The position numbers and the translations under genes are program-made. A stretch of DNA of 64,000 nt from Stratiolaelaps scimitus (Eukaryota > Arthropoda > Arachnida > Mesostigmata > Laelapidae), in the NCBI GenBank assembly GCA_019614645.1, contig JABWDB010000034.1, positions 2,852,001-2,916,000 of the forward strand. The letters are read 5' to 3'. Numbering within the stretch: position 1 is the first letter of the stretch; every line of letters begins with the position of its first letter. Of the stretch, positions 23,334 through 35,252 are shown piece after piece. Under the pieces are notes generated by a model. The model worked only from the letters and a program-made list of their open reading frames with translations. It did not search any database and had not been told where the DNA came from.

Positions 23334-24954
23334 CGGCGGGTTATGATGACCAGCGATGGAGGAAAGAGGGTCGAGAACGATAGAAACTCGGAGTGACCTG
23401 AGCGAGGCGAGCTCAGGCTACTGCAACCACCTCACCCCACCGCATAGATGCTTGCGATTGATTGCTCGGCAGGTGGGAAAGGCCTGCTGGTTGGGCCTAA
23501 CATCCTTTCCGTCTGACTGTGGACAGGCCGGACGGCCGACGTCACTTTTCAGGAGTCGGATGCGATTAGCACCGCCGCCGATAACCAACAAAAGCAGGAG
23601 TAGAATAGCTCTGTAGGGGTCTAGTAGCCGCTCGTTCAAAAGGAGCGCGCCCCGCCAGCCCAGCAACGCACTGCGTCACTGTCGCCGCCAGCGGCAGCAG
23701 TAGCAGCATCGAGGATTCTGCACGGAGAAACCTGGCACGAAGCAAGCAGTCCCCTTCTGCAAAAACAGGCTGGCCGGGGCAAGTGCAAGCAGGAGGTCAA
23801 GGAGAAGAGAAACAGGAGGTCAAGGAAGAGAGGAACAGCCGCCCACACTTCGTCTACCTTCAAGTCCCGCGATTCATCCCGCGCTTACGTTGTCCTCTCC
23901 TTCTTGCTCGTCAACAGTCCCGGTCAACCTGAGGCCTGAAGTTACCAGCGGCCACGGATGCCATCGCAGCAAACACCAACCTCACCGAGGTCCAGCAATG
24001 ATCTCGCCGATGATTCGTCGAAGATGACGAAACAGGAAAACACGACGAGACGACTTCAAGCAACGCCAAAGTGACGTCGGCGTCGAGCAATGACCGACGA
24101 CCGCCACTGTCACCGCCGGACGACGGATGGCGTTGGTTGGCCGTGTGTGAATCTCCTGTGCTCAATCGTTGTCGTCTCCGACGGCGGAAAATAGAGGGCC
24201 AGGTCGGCGGCCAATAACGACCTTGCTACACCCCTCGGCCAGGATAGGTGGCCAGTGTAGGTGGCCGGCCATCGGCACGGCGACGAGTTCCTCTGGTAGA
24301 CGCTGGTGAGAGATTGCTGTGGGTGTAGCAGTAGAATCCCACATCGTCCTGTGGCTCGTTGTCTGCTGGCTGGCGTTCGCTTCCTGCCTCAGCCGGTCAC
24401 CCGCCTGCACTGAGAGATACAACGACTTGAGTTCACTCACTAACAACCACCAGCCACCGGCGCTGGCACCGACCGCGCAAACAGCGTTGCCGCCTCTGCA
24501 GAAAACTGCTGCGAAGGACAACGAGCTTGGGCCGGCGCGCTGTGGCGTCTGGCCGGACGAGCGTGTTGGGTTCGCCAGTGAGCTTATCATCACTGAGAGA
24601 AGAACTGCAGCAAGGTCAAACGTCCGCTTGGTGGAGAGAGAGAGAGAGAGCGACCGAACGAATGGAAAATTGGTAGAGATATCAAAGCTCCTCTGTGCGC
24701 GTGAGGTACACCTGGACACAATGGCGGATCGCTAAGGGACATCTGCCACATATAGCCTGACACAGTTAGACAGACGGATAGTGAAATCGATGCCAGCAAC
24801 GAGGATTGATCATTTGTGCTGGTGCGATTTCTTCGAGGGACCATTGTAGGCTTTGTTGCATTGACACTTGCACACTATCGCAAGCGAGCCCCGCATATTG
24901 ACTCGTATTGTACGCATCGCCTACATTCGTCTACGTATGTATCCGAATGCCACT

Positions 24955-25066
24955 TCAACAATAACAACCACAACAACGACGACAGCCACAACAACAAAAA
25001 CAACAACGACGACAGCCTCAACAACAAAAACAGCAACAGCAGCAACAGCAACAACAACAACAACCA
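24955..25066. repeat. (CAA)n/(CAR)n imperfect microsatellite, about 110 bp
   Basis: A long ACA/ACG/CAG-type tract. It makes the surrounding 305-codon plus frame (24868-25785) read as poly-T and the overlapping 117-codon frame (24816-25169) read as poly-N, which is why neither is accepted as a gene. Confidence 0.9.
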
Positions 25067-27705
25067 TATCCTTAAAAATTCCAGCGTCACCGCTGGCATC
25101 AAGTACAAGTGCACAGTGGTTCCCACCGAAGCGTCCCCAACAGCAACGAACACTAACAGTAGCGGGTGATCATATGATTGCCACACGGCGGCAGCTCACG
25201 ACAAAAAACGAACGTCCCAATCGCTCGAGCCACCGCGATGGGTCGGCGCCCAACCAACCGCTGCATCCGTCAATGTGGTGGTGGCGGCAGCAGCGGCGGC
25301 GGTCTCTCAGGGTTCGACTTGCTGGGTCACCGGACGGTTCGTTTCATCGCTTTGGTGGACCCATCCCGCTCCGGGCCGGTAAAGGCTGTGTAGCTATCGT
25401 GCAAGTTAGAAGAATTCGACGCAAACCGCCAACTGCCCCACTCGCTGGCTGCATCAGACCCAGCGTTCGTTCGGTCGGTCGCAGAGGGGACGAAAGGGGA
25501 AGGAGTCTGGGCCGGCAATTGCACAGCCCCATCTGCCTTGACAGGGTGGATCGCTCCGTGCGTCTGCCCGTCCGTCCGCTCTCCCTGTGTAGGCTTGGTG
25601 CGCAAAAACGCCTTGATCTGGGGTGTGCGGAGCTGCGCGTCAGACATCTCTCGCGCCTTGAGGGTAGGCAGTGTCCGTATCTCGTCGCTTGCTGTTCTGC
25701 CGTCGGGATGGGCTGGGCCCCGCTGGCACCAGCGGCCAAACGGCGACCATCTGCATTCTACTACAACTACTATTACTGCTACTAGTACTACCACTACTCG
25801 GCTACCGGGGATGGCTAAAGCGGAGACTCCGGGTAGCTCCTCAGGAGGGGCCTCGCGAAGGCCAGGCCGAAACCACCGTCCTGTAGGGGGCTACTTTCTC
25901 GCCAACACAGAACGCCAGCGGGTTCGCACTTTTTACCGAAGTCGCTGCTGCTCTCGAGAAATGGGCCAGGGCACGAGTTCATGCACACGCGTAACTCCAA
26001 CCGCCGCTGCCATTTCTATCTCTCTTTCTCTTTTCTGTTATGTATATCTCGCATTTGCTTGCTCTGGCAAGATCTGGCCGGGAGTGCACAGCGCTTACCA
26101 CAGGCGAGTGCACAGAGTGCGTATTGTACGGGACCCGCCTCGTCTACTGGGCCTTTGCTTGAATGGCCTTTCGCTTGGTGGCGGCGGCGGCGGTGGTGGT
26201 CATCGGGGGCAAGCTGCCCTCGATGGCTTGCTCATCGCCTCGTGGGGCTGACCCAGGACCGAGTCAGGCTGCCTGGACAGCTGCCTGAGCTAACGACAAA
26301 CAGCCTATGGCTAGTTGTCCCAGCGCCCATCTAACTAACGATATGAGATCCATATAAACCACGTCAAGGGGCAGTTGGACAGATTGGCTTTACGTCAATG
26401 TGTCCTTCTGGGCGATAGCAGCATACCCTATGAGGTAGCACCTTTCACATCGTTAGTATTGTACATCACGGTTTCAGGCGAATATCAAGGATAACTGCGA
26501 CCCACTGCGACCCAATACCTGTTTACTCCTCGACACCGAGTGGTGATACCGAGTTGTTTTTGAAGAGCAAATAGCATTTGTTGTGAACTCACGCTGAAAA
26601 GCCTGCGAAGCCGCCAAGTAGGCTAGATGCTGCTTAGAGCATTAGCGAATAGCGGTTACACGATTACCACCCACGTTCTACGAGTACTGCTCCCACGACT
26701 ATAACTACTAAACTGGCGCCGCCGCCGCCACCACCACCGTATTAAGGCTTGTATTAAGCCTGCAGAACTCGCCCTTCTGTCCTTGACTTCGTTCCTAGGA
26801 AAACTATTCATCAACAGCGAGGGAAAGGCGACAGAATTGGGTTCTCAATCACGCTGAGCTCAGCTCTCGGAGGAGAGAGAGCGCCTACATAACAGCGCCG
26901 CTCTGTAAGGTGAAACGAAATTGCGTAAAGCAACCCAGCAAGTGGCCATTTTCCTCTGCTTCTTTCTCGTCCTGGCTCGGCTCCCGCCTCGGCAGGGCTA
27001 CTGCTGTGGTACCACCCTGCCTCGCGGCCTTTGCCGCCTCGCTGCCTTGCTTCAACGAGGAGACGTGCAATTACGACTGGTTCCGCCTCCGTTGGCCGCC
27101 GCCGCCACTGGAGTCCGCAATATCCCGAGTCTGCTGGCGTGGCGGTTAGTGTCAACCGGTAACGCTCCCCGTTAACTTAGCTCTGTCTCGTGTCGCGCCG
27201 TTTTCGAAAACGAACGTGCGCGAACCTCCTTGAAAGGAACTAGACAAGATGCCGCAACTAGAGTCGTCCGATTCGAATGTGATCCACCTACGCAAATATC
27301 ACTGTGACGTTGTTGTCCAGTTGCTGGCAGCGGGGCAGTGGCGGGCGCGTTCCACGATCTATTCTATCAAACAATGTCCGTCCAATAGACGGCCTATTTT
27401 TCGGCTACTCGAGATTTTATGTCTAGTGCTGATCGTGAGTGGGGTACATGATAGCAGCCAGAGAAATCAGCGGCGTCCTTCGTCTACGATTCCTCGACGT
27501 TTCCTCTGAGTCAAGGCCAGCAACAGCGAATTTGATTTTCGGACACGAATTAGGACACGCTCACGTGACATACATAAACAGATTATATATATATATACAT
27601 AATTTTGTCGTCAGAAGGAATTTTGCTATAAAAGTTCGCGGGGGCGGGCACTGTGAAGCAGCACTGAACTGAGCCAGGAAAAATATGCACGGGGTGAGAC
27701 GCATT

Positions 27706-27733
27706 GGGGGGGCGGGGGGGGTTGTGGGGGCGG
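27706..27733 (+). repeat. G-tract cluster with quadruplex potential
   Basis: G runs at 27706-27712 (7), 27714-27721 (8) and 27726-27730 (5) are separated by one to four bases, with a GG after a further C. The longer runs can be split, so a four-tract intramolecular quadruplex is possible. Seen directly; folding is inference. Confidence 0.75.
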
Positions 27734-28373
27734 CAGAGAAAAAGTAAGACTGCTGTGAACGTAATGGGCCAGCGTCCTTGGAGAAGAGGCCGAACTCCAG
27801 CATAGAAACTCTGCGGACATGAGCAGAGGGCGAGCGAGAGAGAGAGAGTGTTCGTTCAGTATCGTTTCCCACTAGGAAACTGCTTAGACGTGCAGGGGTC
27901 TAGCCGTTGGTCTACTTCCCGAGACCGTTCCCGGCCCTGCTGGTCCGCCCGACGGAATGTTAAGTGCCCGACGGCACCGGCGCCCCTTGCAAAACAGCAG
28001 CAGGCCCAGTGGTCACGGGTTGCCACGGAAATGACCATTTGTAGCCTCAGCGCTCAGCGACGTAGCAACGCAAATTTCAGAAGTGGGTGAACTACAGCGT
28101 GCAGCAGCAGCATCGCGAGACGACGGTGCAGGAACAGGAGAATAGAGCTGGAGGGTCGGAAAAAACGCGACCAAATTTGCCAAAGGCAGACTGGTCTGGT
28201 CACCGCGCGTTGCGGGCTAGCGTTTTGTCGACGTCGCCGACGTCGCCCTCGTATCAGGCGACGTCTGGGGGTTCAGTTATGAAGAGGGGAGGGAAGGAGT
28301 GATACAAGTGTGAACCGCCTGGTGCAGGGGAAATTGTGGACCAACCGCTCTCTTGAGGCGATTTCAAATTAGT

Positions 28374-28416
28374 GGCGGGCGGGCGGGCTGGCTGGCTGGC
28401 TGGCTAGCAAGCAAGC
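28374..28416. repeat. (GGGC)n to (GGCT)n imperfect tandem repeat
   Basis: GGGC units pass into four GGCT units and then AGCA units. Similar GGCT/AGCC arrays occur at about 13325-13365 and 56119-56140. Confidence 0.85.
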
Positions 28417-31400
28417 CGCGTGCCCTCATGGCCTAACGCTCCTCGTTCGGCCAAGGTCGTCGTGGTTCTTGCTCGTGTGCTTCCACAGGGCCGTTTTCGT
28501 AAGGAAAAAGCTCCCCAGGGCTGGCGTCCAACGGAGGCGAGAACGAAGAGTGATCTGGAGCAGACGCTACTGTAGTTACAGAGGCGTGCGCTCACAACGT
28601 GAGCCTTCCAGCCGCCTCAGACATCTTCTGGCATCGCTTCCTATCCTTTGTTGTTGATGGTCGTCTGTCGGTCGACCCTGCATGGCTGTTTCACACACGT
28701 GTCGCGTAAGGCGTATTGGATCCGTACTAGTGCAGGTATCGCGAGCAAAACTGCGCCGACAACCGGCGACTCTCGTGCGCGATGCCGCCCAAGCAAGCGT
28801 CATTCTTGCCATACGCCTCATTCGTCAGGTCTCGATCCGTTATCCGGTGTCGAGACGTCGCAGAGGGAATATCTTGCGAGGAAAGTGGCGAAGGACGCTG
28901 GCTGCTCCGGAGAATTCGCCTTCTGTCCTAGAACAGCAATTGACCTCAAGTGTATCGCGGACGTGCGTGTGGGCATGCGTGTACGCGTGTGTGTGTGTGT
29001 TGAGGCGGGCACATTCTTCTCACATTAATTTATTTTTTTCAGGGAGCGGTCGCGACTTCTCTGATCGCCTCCATTCCTCACGCCTGAAACCTTGAATGCC
29101 CGTATCATCCACCTCTCTCCAGCTACTACTAGGACCACTCCTTGACCAAGGCTCGACTCCGAGCAGGGCGTACACAGAAACCTCAGGTTTCTATCCCGGT
29201 CACGATTCGCTAATGAATTTCTCACTAGCCATTATTCAGCAGTGTGCCATTTTCCAGCCACCCAGGGAGTATCTGGCTGCGCGGTATTGACGCCAGCCGT
29301 GCTACTTCGAGGCGTACACCCCGCTCCCAAGAACAGGATAGCGACCAACAGCATCAAGTTTCATGAGAACAACAGATCTGGCTCTGCCGTCTCGTCTCAA
29401 CAGTCCATTTTTGATTCACCAACCGTTGATTTCGAGCCAAATACAATCTACTCTGCGCGTGGTATCATTGTGCAGTGTCGCTTCACGGAAAAACATGTCG
29501 TCTCTTAACAATCGTATAGCGTGGGATGAATGTCGCGAATCATGCAAATGTGCCAAGGCTCAAATTCGGCCTGTTCTGCAAACCGTATTTGTCAAGAAGC
29601 AGTTTAGAATAGTGAATCCTACAAGTATAGAAACTAGTCATCGTTGTACTTGTAGCTGCGTTAGAGGGATACGTTACAGATTGTGCCCAATGGTGACAAA
29701 GGTCGACTAATAAAAGCAAATTAAAGACTTGTAGTGTTAAACTTCAAGCTGTCGTGCGATCACAGTGTCGTTGCGGTGGACACGGTGAAAGGATCTGGAG
29801 CGAGCTCGTGGGTGGGTCCAAATCGAAGAACCTATGGTCATATGGTCAACTAAATTACTCAGCCAATGCTCTACCAATAAACCGCGAACTGTTTGAGTGG
29901 ACCTGTTCGTCGACTGGTATCAAGTCAATATTACCTGTGCGTTCCTTTTGCCGCCTTGTCGTCTAGGAGGTTGGCTGGCGTTATGGAGACTGGGCAGCAT
30001 CGTGAACCCCATCCTTGAATGAATCCCATGATCATTTCTTCTTGGCATCATAAAGCATTTGAATTTTGCCTTTACGACATTTACGACAAACATCTGTAAT
30101 CGTATGCGGCAGATGAATTGTATCGTAACATACTTAGACACTTACTAGCGTTATCAGGATAGCCAAGTGCCCGATTTAGAGTTGTGTTAACACGAGAGAG
30201 CAGAATCACCATCAGAATCGCGATACGATCGGTTTTTGGGGATCGAGTTCGACTCGTCGCCCTGCTCGTGGCCCGTGACAATCCGGTGACACCAACGCGA
30301 CAACATCTACCTGCATCCGTAGCAGGCTAAATCGTCGTGTCTGAAACGGCTCAGCGGTACGCGATGTTGCCGACGACGTTCATGACGTCAATTATTCGCG
30401 ACGCCTAGAGTAGTGCCAAGGAAGATGCACATATCAAATAATACGTACGTGTAAATGTGTTGTGTAAAAATATTCCCTCGTGTATATAACGCGTACGTGT
30501 ATCTTAAGGCAACTCAATGCTCAAAGGTCCGTCAAGAGTCCCTTCGACTACAGTCGAATTTCTATCAGCAGGGCAGTTATTGCGTCCCAAGCTATGAACG
30601 CTACAATAGACACAACAGAGCACACCTGAATAGCTGCTTCGATATCGCGTCTTTTGCTCGACATCGGTAACCACGACATTCAGCTCGATCGAGTGCGAGG
30701 CGCCCGTCTCGGGCAATATCGCTGCCTCGGCCGTTAATGGCGGCGATAAACGCTATTAATTGCAATTATTGGCAGCATTTTGGACGTGAAATGTTCGCTG
30801 TGGCTCTGCCCGGAAAATTTTCTAGGTAATTATCCTCCTTTTGCCGATGTATATAAAAGATAACGCATCTCACTCTATGATGCTTGGTAATGGCCAACAT
30901 GGTTTAACGTAGTACACAGCAATCCACTGAAGAAGCAGCCGCTCATTATATATCGTAACCAGACCGAGCTGTGGTTCTGGACACACTTGACATTTTGAAA
31001 ATACCTCGGACACGGATGCGTTCGTTGGTCGTTGGATTGACCTTATAGCTTTTATGGTCCATCATATCGTCAATAACTGTGGCCCCTAATACAACTTGAG
31101 CAACGCGCTGATGCGACGGTTTCGACAGTATCGGACAGCAGCATTGCAGCGGATGTCGCTTAATCATTAACGTGCCCACGCTGTATGAGCATGTGAAGCC
31201 ATAGACAGCCTTTGCCTTGTAGGCTCATTCCGGTTGGATTTCCAATCACCCCGCCACGTCAGCTAGCATAGTCGCCTAGGCAGCTGCCTCCCCTGAATAA
31301 TTGTGAAGTTTGTATTATATTGTGCATTGTACATCCAACCGAGCAACACTACGCAGCATATGTATGGTATGTAACATTTTCAATGGAGCTTTTTTCCGTG

Positions 31401-33390
31401 TTGGATGACCCCGAAACACCTAGCCCCTTCACGCAAACAAGCAGCAACGTCTCAGAGAAACCGTTGTAACTTTTGCCCAATGTGTGGGTCTCGAATTGGG
31501 ACCTAGTCATTCATGCGGACTTAAGTGCTCCTCGTGAGTTCCAGATGATAACGCTCATGTCGAGCAACAGGGACTTCAAGCAAATACGAACACACGAAAC
31601 TCAGGGACACGGAGCGTCCGCGAGTCTTTTTTTTTTGTTATGGATTCTTCGAATTGAGGCCGTCTCGATCCTCCTTGAAGGCCTCTGACGAACTCACCCC
31701 ACACGGCGAGGAGTCTTATTGCAAATCACAGATCACGGAAAGAAAGCCGTAGCCGTCGCACCGTCCGCTATGGTATCGCGGAGACTGGAACGAAGACATA
31801 TAGATTGACCGGTGCCGAATATGTGGGATACGAAGCCTTTACAGTGACCTGGAATCTTCGTACGATTCGACGCCGGACCGGTTCACAAAGCCCTTATATA
31901 ATGCTAGTCATCATATCACGGTCGCTCACTCTTCGTTTCTGTTGGAGATCACACTACGCGACGCCTAGAACGACCAGAGCCCCCCGGACCCAGGATCGGT
32001 GGCTTCGTGATTCGACTTTCTTAGCGAATGAGAGTGGTGGCATCCTGAGAGAACAAAGGAACGCTCTTTCCTGCCTGGCCTGATGGGCACGGGTCACGGC
32101 ATGGCGGCACGCCGGCTTCAACATGTGGCGGTGAACGGGCAAGACAGCGGAGCCCTCGGGTGATCTCGCAGCGAGAGCGGGAATTGCTCAGGTCTCGAGG
32201 TCAGGGCTCGAAACGGTGCTCAACCAATGACCACATGTCACCTAATATAATGGACGTCAGAACCTACAGTATGCTAGAAAAAGGAAACGCGAATCCATCC
32301 TACTCCATAGAGGCGGACTTGACACTTAAACGTGTTAGAAGCTCTCGTTATGACCATTCATATTGAATAAATTCAGGGGTAGGTGGGTGTTTTTTTTAGG
32401 TTGGTTTAAACGTACTGTAATATATTATAACACAATATTTTATCTCCGTTTTCCCATAAGAGAATTCCATGGAATTTAGATCGATGTATCTGCCAAACGG
32501 CCAGTGTACCCATTACAGGCGTCATCTACCAACAATTGCCTCGCGATGCTGACGGAGCTATGGGCTAGTTCTTCGTGGGCGAAAACCTCTTCTGAGTCTT
32601 CCATTGAGCGGTTTGAATAATCCGGTCATGTCAGCTGCACTCACCGATGTTATGACAATAGACGGCCCATATATAGAAAGTGGCGGAAAGTATATTAGTA
32701 AAAGAGTGCACAAATTACGCTTGGTTGAGGCAGGTGCGCACAAGGGCACAGCCCTTCTGAAGTCTTCTGCGATCTTATGGCTTAGCCTAACATAAAATTC
32801 GGCCCTCTGTAGCAACGTGTGTCCCTAGGCGACCCCTCCATCTTGACTACCGTCCTGCTTGTTTACGTTGGTGGATTTCGACTATATTTTATAGTTGTGG
32901 ATGGACTTGTGGGACCCGCGAAACTTGGGGGATTTACGGCCTCATTCTTTGGTTCAGCCGTTCAATTCGATGCCCACGTCATGCCCGGCGGAACACGAAA
33001 TATCTAACGAAAAGAAGAATTCCCAACGTTGCTCCGTACAATTCAACCATATAATATATATGATTATTTACAGGTGAATCTCGCAATAATAGAATTGTGT
33101 CTGAAATGTCTACTCGTGTATATACTTTTACTTATTTTCAAACGTTCCAATGGGTACCGGCGATGCCGAAACGGCTACACAAACCCATTTGAGATTTAGC
33201 AAATAATTAGTGTTCCCTAGATGACCCTTGCGGAGGACCTCTTGCCAAGTATGCTTTCGTCTTCAAGCACATGCCGAGTTAGTTAGCGTTATGTGTAATT
33301 ACATATTTGTAAACAAGAGAGCTAGAGGTCAACGGGAAGCGATCTGAAAAGAATCCCACAGAGAACTACAATACACATTACAAGAACTCT
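28411..33390. other. No gene recognised; acceptor-like site at 29,040 and a TAATTG-containing block
   Basis: A strong acceptor-like sequence (TTTATTTTTTTCAG) ends at 29040 on the plus strand, but all three frames after it close within about 17 codons, so only a terminal or non-coding exon is possible. A (GT)n run lies at about 28984-29000. Frames of 92-137 codons lack motifs. The block 30725-30850 is described separately. Confidence 0.35.
30725..30850. promoter_or_regulatory. Possible conserved regulatory block
   Basis: A dense set of core motifs in about 125 bp: TTAATGG, GCGATAAACG, ATTAATTGCAATTA (overlapping homeodomain-type cores), TTGGCAG and GGTAATTAT. It sits within otherwise bland DNA. 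Clustering of TAATT cores is typical of developmental enhancers, but no conservation could be tested. Confidence 0.15.
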
Positions 33391-33396
33391 TTTATT
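33391..33396 (-). terminator. Polyadenylation signal AATAAA (minus strand)
   Basis: AATAAA on the minus strand, followed within 30 bases by a GT-rich stretch (TGTAATGTGTATTGTAG), the usual layout of a metazoan cleavage site. It lies about 380 bases past the TAG at 33777-33779 of the three-exon minus model and would end that 3' UTR. AATAAA alone is common, so it supports the model only weakly. Confidence 0.25.
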
Positions 33397-33776
33397 ATTA
33401 ACAGGGGAGGGGAGGGACAGTAACTACGACGGAAATTAAATACTACGATAGAGAGAAGACATAAATAATGGATATTAATTTAGACATGACAATGATACAG
33501 TATAGAATGAGGTCCGAGATCCAAATGTCGAAATTCAGGAGAAGGCTCTGTTGATCCTCCGTGCAGCGAGCTCCCCAATTGGTATCACAAAATAAGGAGT
33601 GTCGAACCGGTCTGGCTGTACACAGCGTCCGCCATAATAATATCTCTGGGCTCGTTGTTGCCATGGCTCGGTAGCTGTTCGAAAATCGGTGGTGGTTGGG
33701 GCGCCCTGGCGGTGCTGCACAGCCGGCATTTGAAAACTGTGTGGGGCACTTAAAGTTGATTAAATTCATGGCCCCG

Positions 33777-33925
33777 CTAGGCCCCGCCGGGCTGGATTGG
33801 GTTGAGCCAGCGCAGCGGTTCCTTCTCAAGGGATATCGGCGAGCTCGAGGCGACGCCCTCCACAGCCTCGTCTACAGCGTCGAGTCCCGTAAACGGGTAC
33901 CCCACGTTTCGTCTGTCATCGTATT
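33777..33925 (-). CDS. Candidate terminal coding exon of a minus-strand gene model
   Basis: Read on the minus strand, a pyrimidine tract (CTCTTCTCACTTTTCTC) is followed by no AG until GGAATAG, after which this exon begins. It runs 49 codons, after two bases that complete a split codon, to a TAG at 33777-33779. Codons look balanced and GC3-rich. The peptide starts with EYDDRRNVGYPF and ends LNPIQPGGA; no family is recognised. Its entry phase matches the exon at 34728-34870. A second frame (33535-33729 minus, ending RINRAFS) overlaps the proposed 3' UTR and could be the true one if splicing differs. Confidence 0.18.
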
Positions 33926-34727
33926 CTATTCCCGGTGGTCGGGCGCCGTGACGCCGAGAAAAGTGAGAAGAGTTTTACCAGCAAGAACGAAGGCAAGCCA
34001 CGGAGGGCAACTTTAATCGATTACTGGACCCTAGCCCGATAGGGTTCCATAAGCGACTCAGACAATTTCGACGATCGCTCCATTCTTGGGAGGTCGGGCG
34101 GATGAGACTGACAAGGTCGTCTCACCTTTGAGATTTACTCCAGACATGATAAGTTTCACCCTCCCCCCGCACCTCGATATGGGACGTCAGATATACGTGA
34201 TTGGTGCCTATCCACACTCAGACAGAAATAGCCAGGCAGGAATAGATACGAAATGGTGCCTCGGCTACTTCTGTAACGCTAATAACCCACTGGGCTTGTG
34301 GATGATCAGCTCGTTGTGTACCGCCTACTCTCTAGTGGCGCAAAGATCCAGGTACGCCCTTATCCCATTGTATAATACAGTGTTCGGTATATTTTAACAG
34401 TCCACATTACTACGGTTTGGAGATACAGTGGCTTCTTTTTCGATATGCTAGCATAATTAGCGTTGTTTTCACTAAAAACTGCCCGACTCTAGTACCCTAT
34501 GTAGACATTTGTAAAGTATAGCTCTACTATGATCCACTATTTTTAGGGGTTCGGCACTGCTGATTGTTCACATTATGCTTTGTTGTTCCGGCGTCCAAGC
34601 GTTTATCCCCCTTTGAACTGAAGTACGATTTTTTTAAGACTATCGCTCTCGTGACTGAGAAATAGTGCATTTTCCTGTCAAATACAACAGATACGCGAAA
34701 ATGCAGTATTCGTTCGACTTCACTTAC

Positions 34728-34870
34728 CACCGTGACAATCATATGCGTCATGGATGTGAAGCGACTCAACGCTCATTCTGTTGCACGTGTGTTCACCGAC
34801 CGCACGGGGCACGACCAGAACTGGACTCTGTCGCGGAACAGATTCTATCCCTTCGCCTTCTATGTGAATG
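34728..34870 (-). CDS. Candidate internal coding exon of a minus-strand gene model
   Basis: On the minus strand a possible acceptor (ACCAAGCAG) precedes it. The exon has one base, 47 codons and one base, then ends at CACGGTG|GTAAGTGAAG, a perfect donor consensus at 34727-34722. The frame is open well beyond the exon upstream, to near 34908. The peptide includes HIEGEGIESVPRQSPVLVV and a cysteine-containing C-terminal part; no domain is recognised. It joins in phase to the candidate exon at 36945-37132 (two bases carried over) and to 33777-33925 (one base). The acceptor is the weak point, because other AGs lie between the pyrimidines and it. Confidence 0.18.
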
Positions 34871-35239
34871 CTGCTTGGTAAACTCGCGAAAAGATCGGAG
34901 AAGGACTACACAGCTCATATAGGACAAGATCCCCAGACGGCTGTGGCCGGGTTCTCGGCGTTCGGCGCTCGCTGCTGTACCGGACGCTCAGGGCAGCGAG
35001 AGCAGGACATGGCGGACAGGAACGGACATTAAATGCAGCAGAGTCAGCCAAATGAGTGCAATGATCGTAAGTCCACAGCAAAGAAGTCCTACCCGAGTCT
35101 CGTTCACCAGTCCCCACCGCCCAAGATCCTGGCCAGCCCCCAGCTGGTGCTGCCGCGAGCTGAGCGACTACTACTAAAAGAAGAGCCACGTTTCTCTGGG
35201 GCGTCGACGATGATACCGATAATGATCTCCATAATAAGA

Positions 35240-35252
35240 GGGGGGGGGGGGG
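35240..35252. repeat. Poly-G run, 13 bp
   Basis: An uninterrupted G run after AATAAGAG; an 11-bp G run recurs at 35725-35735. Both lie within the large intron of the minus-strand model. Confidence 0.9.

Larger units (their letters stand above)
20389..28410. promoter_or_regulatory. Extended CpG-rich domain with GAGAG clusters; possible promoter region
   Basis: Over about 8 kb, CG dinucleotides are dense and GAGAG runs recur (20389, 20690, 21121, 24634 and 27837). CAG, CGG, CAA and GGC runs and G-tracts are frequent. Sequence at 29-38 kb and 51-64 kb is much more AT-rich. In arthropods such composition often marks promoters, long 5' UTRs or Polycomb/GAGA-bound elements. No TATA-initiator pair, first exon or conserved start could be fixed. 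The long frames across it (305 codons at 24868-25785, 237 codons at 25538-26251) overlap one another in different phases and are rejected as genes. Confidence 0.3.

Noticed and set aside
24868..25785. 305-codon plus-strand open frame
   Set aside because: It crosses a (CAA)n-type microsatellite (poly-T) in GC-rich DNA, overlaps other long frames in different phases and on the other strand, has no motif and no splice or start support.
25538..26251. 237-codon plus-strand frame
   Set aside because: CpG-dense, overlaps the 305-codon frame in another phase and ends in a GGC/GGT poly-glycine run.
29024..29095. Exon after the strong acceptor at 29,040
   Set aside because: All three frames stop within about 17 codons and no polyadenylation signal closes it nearby.
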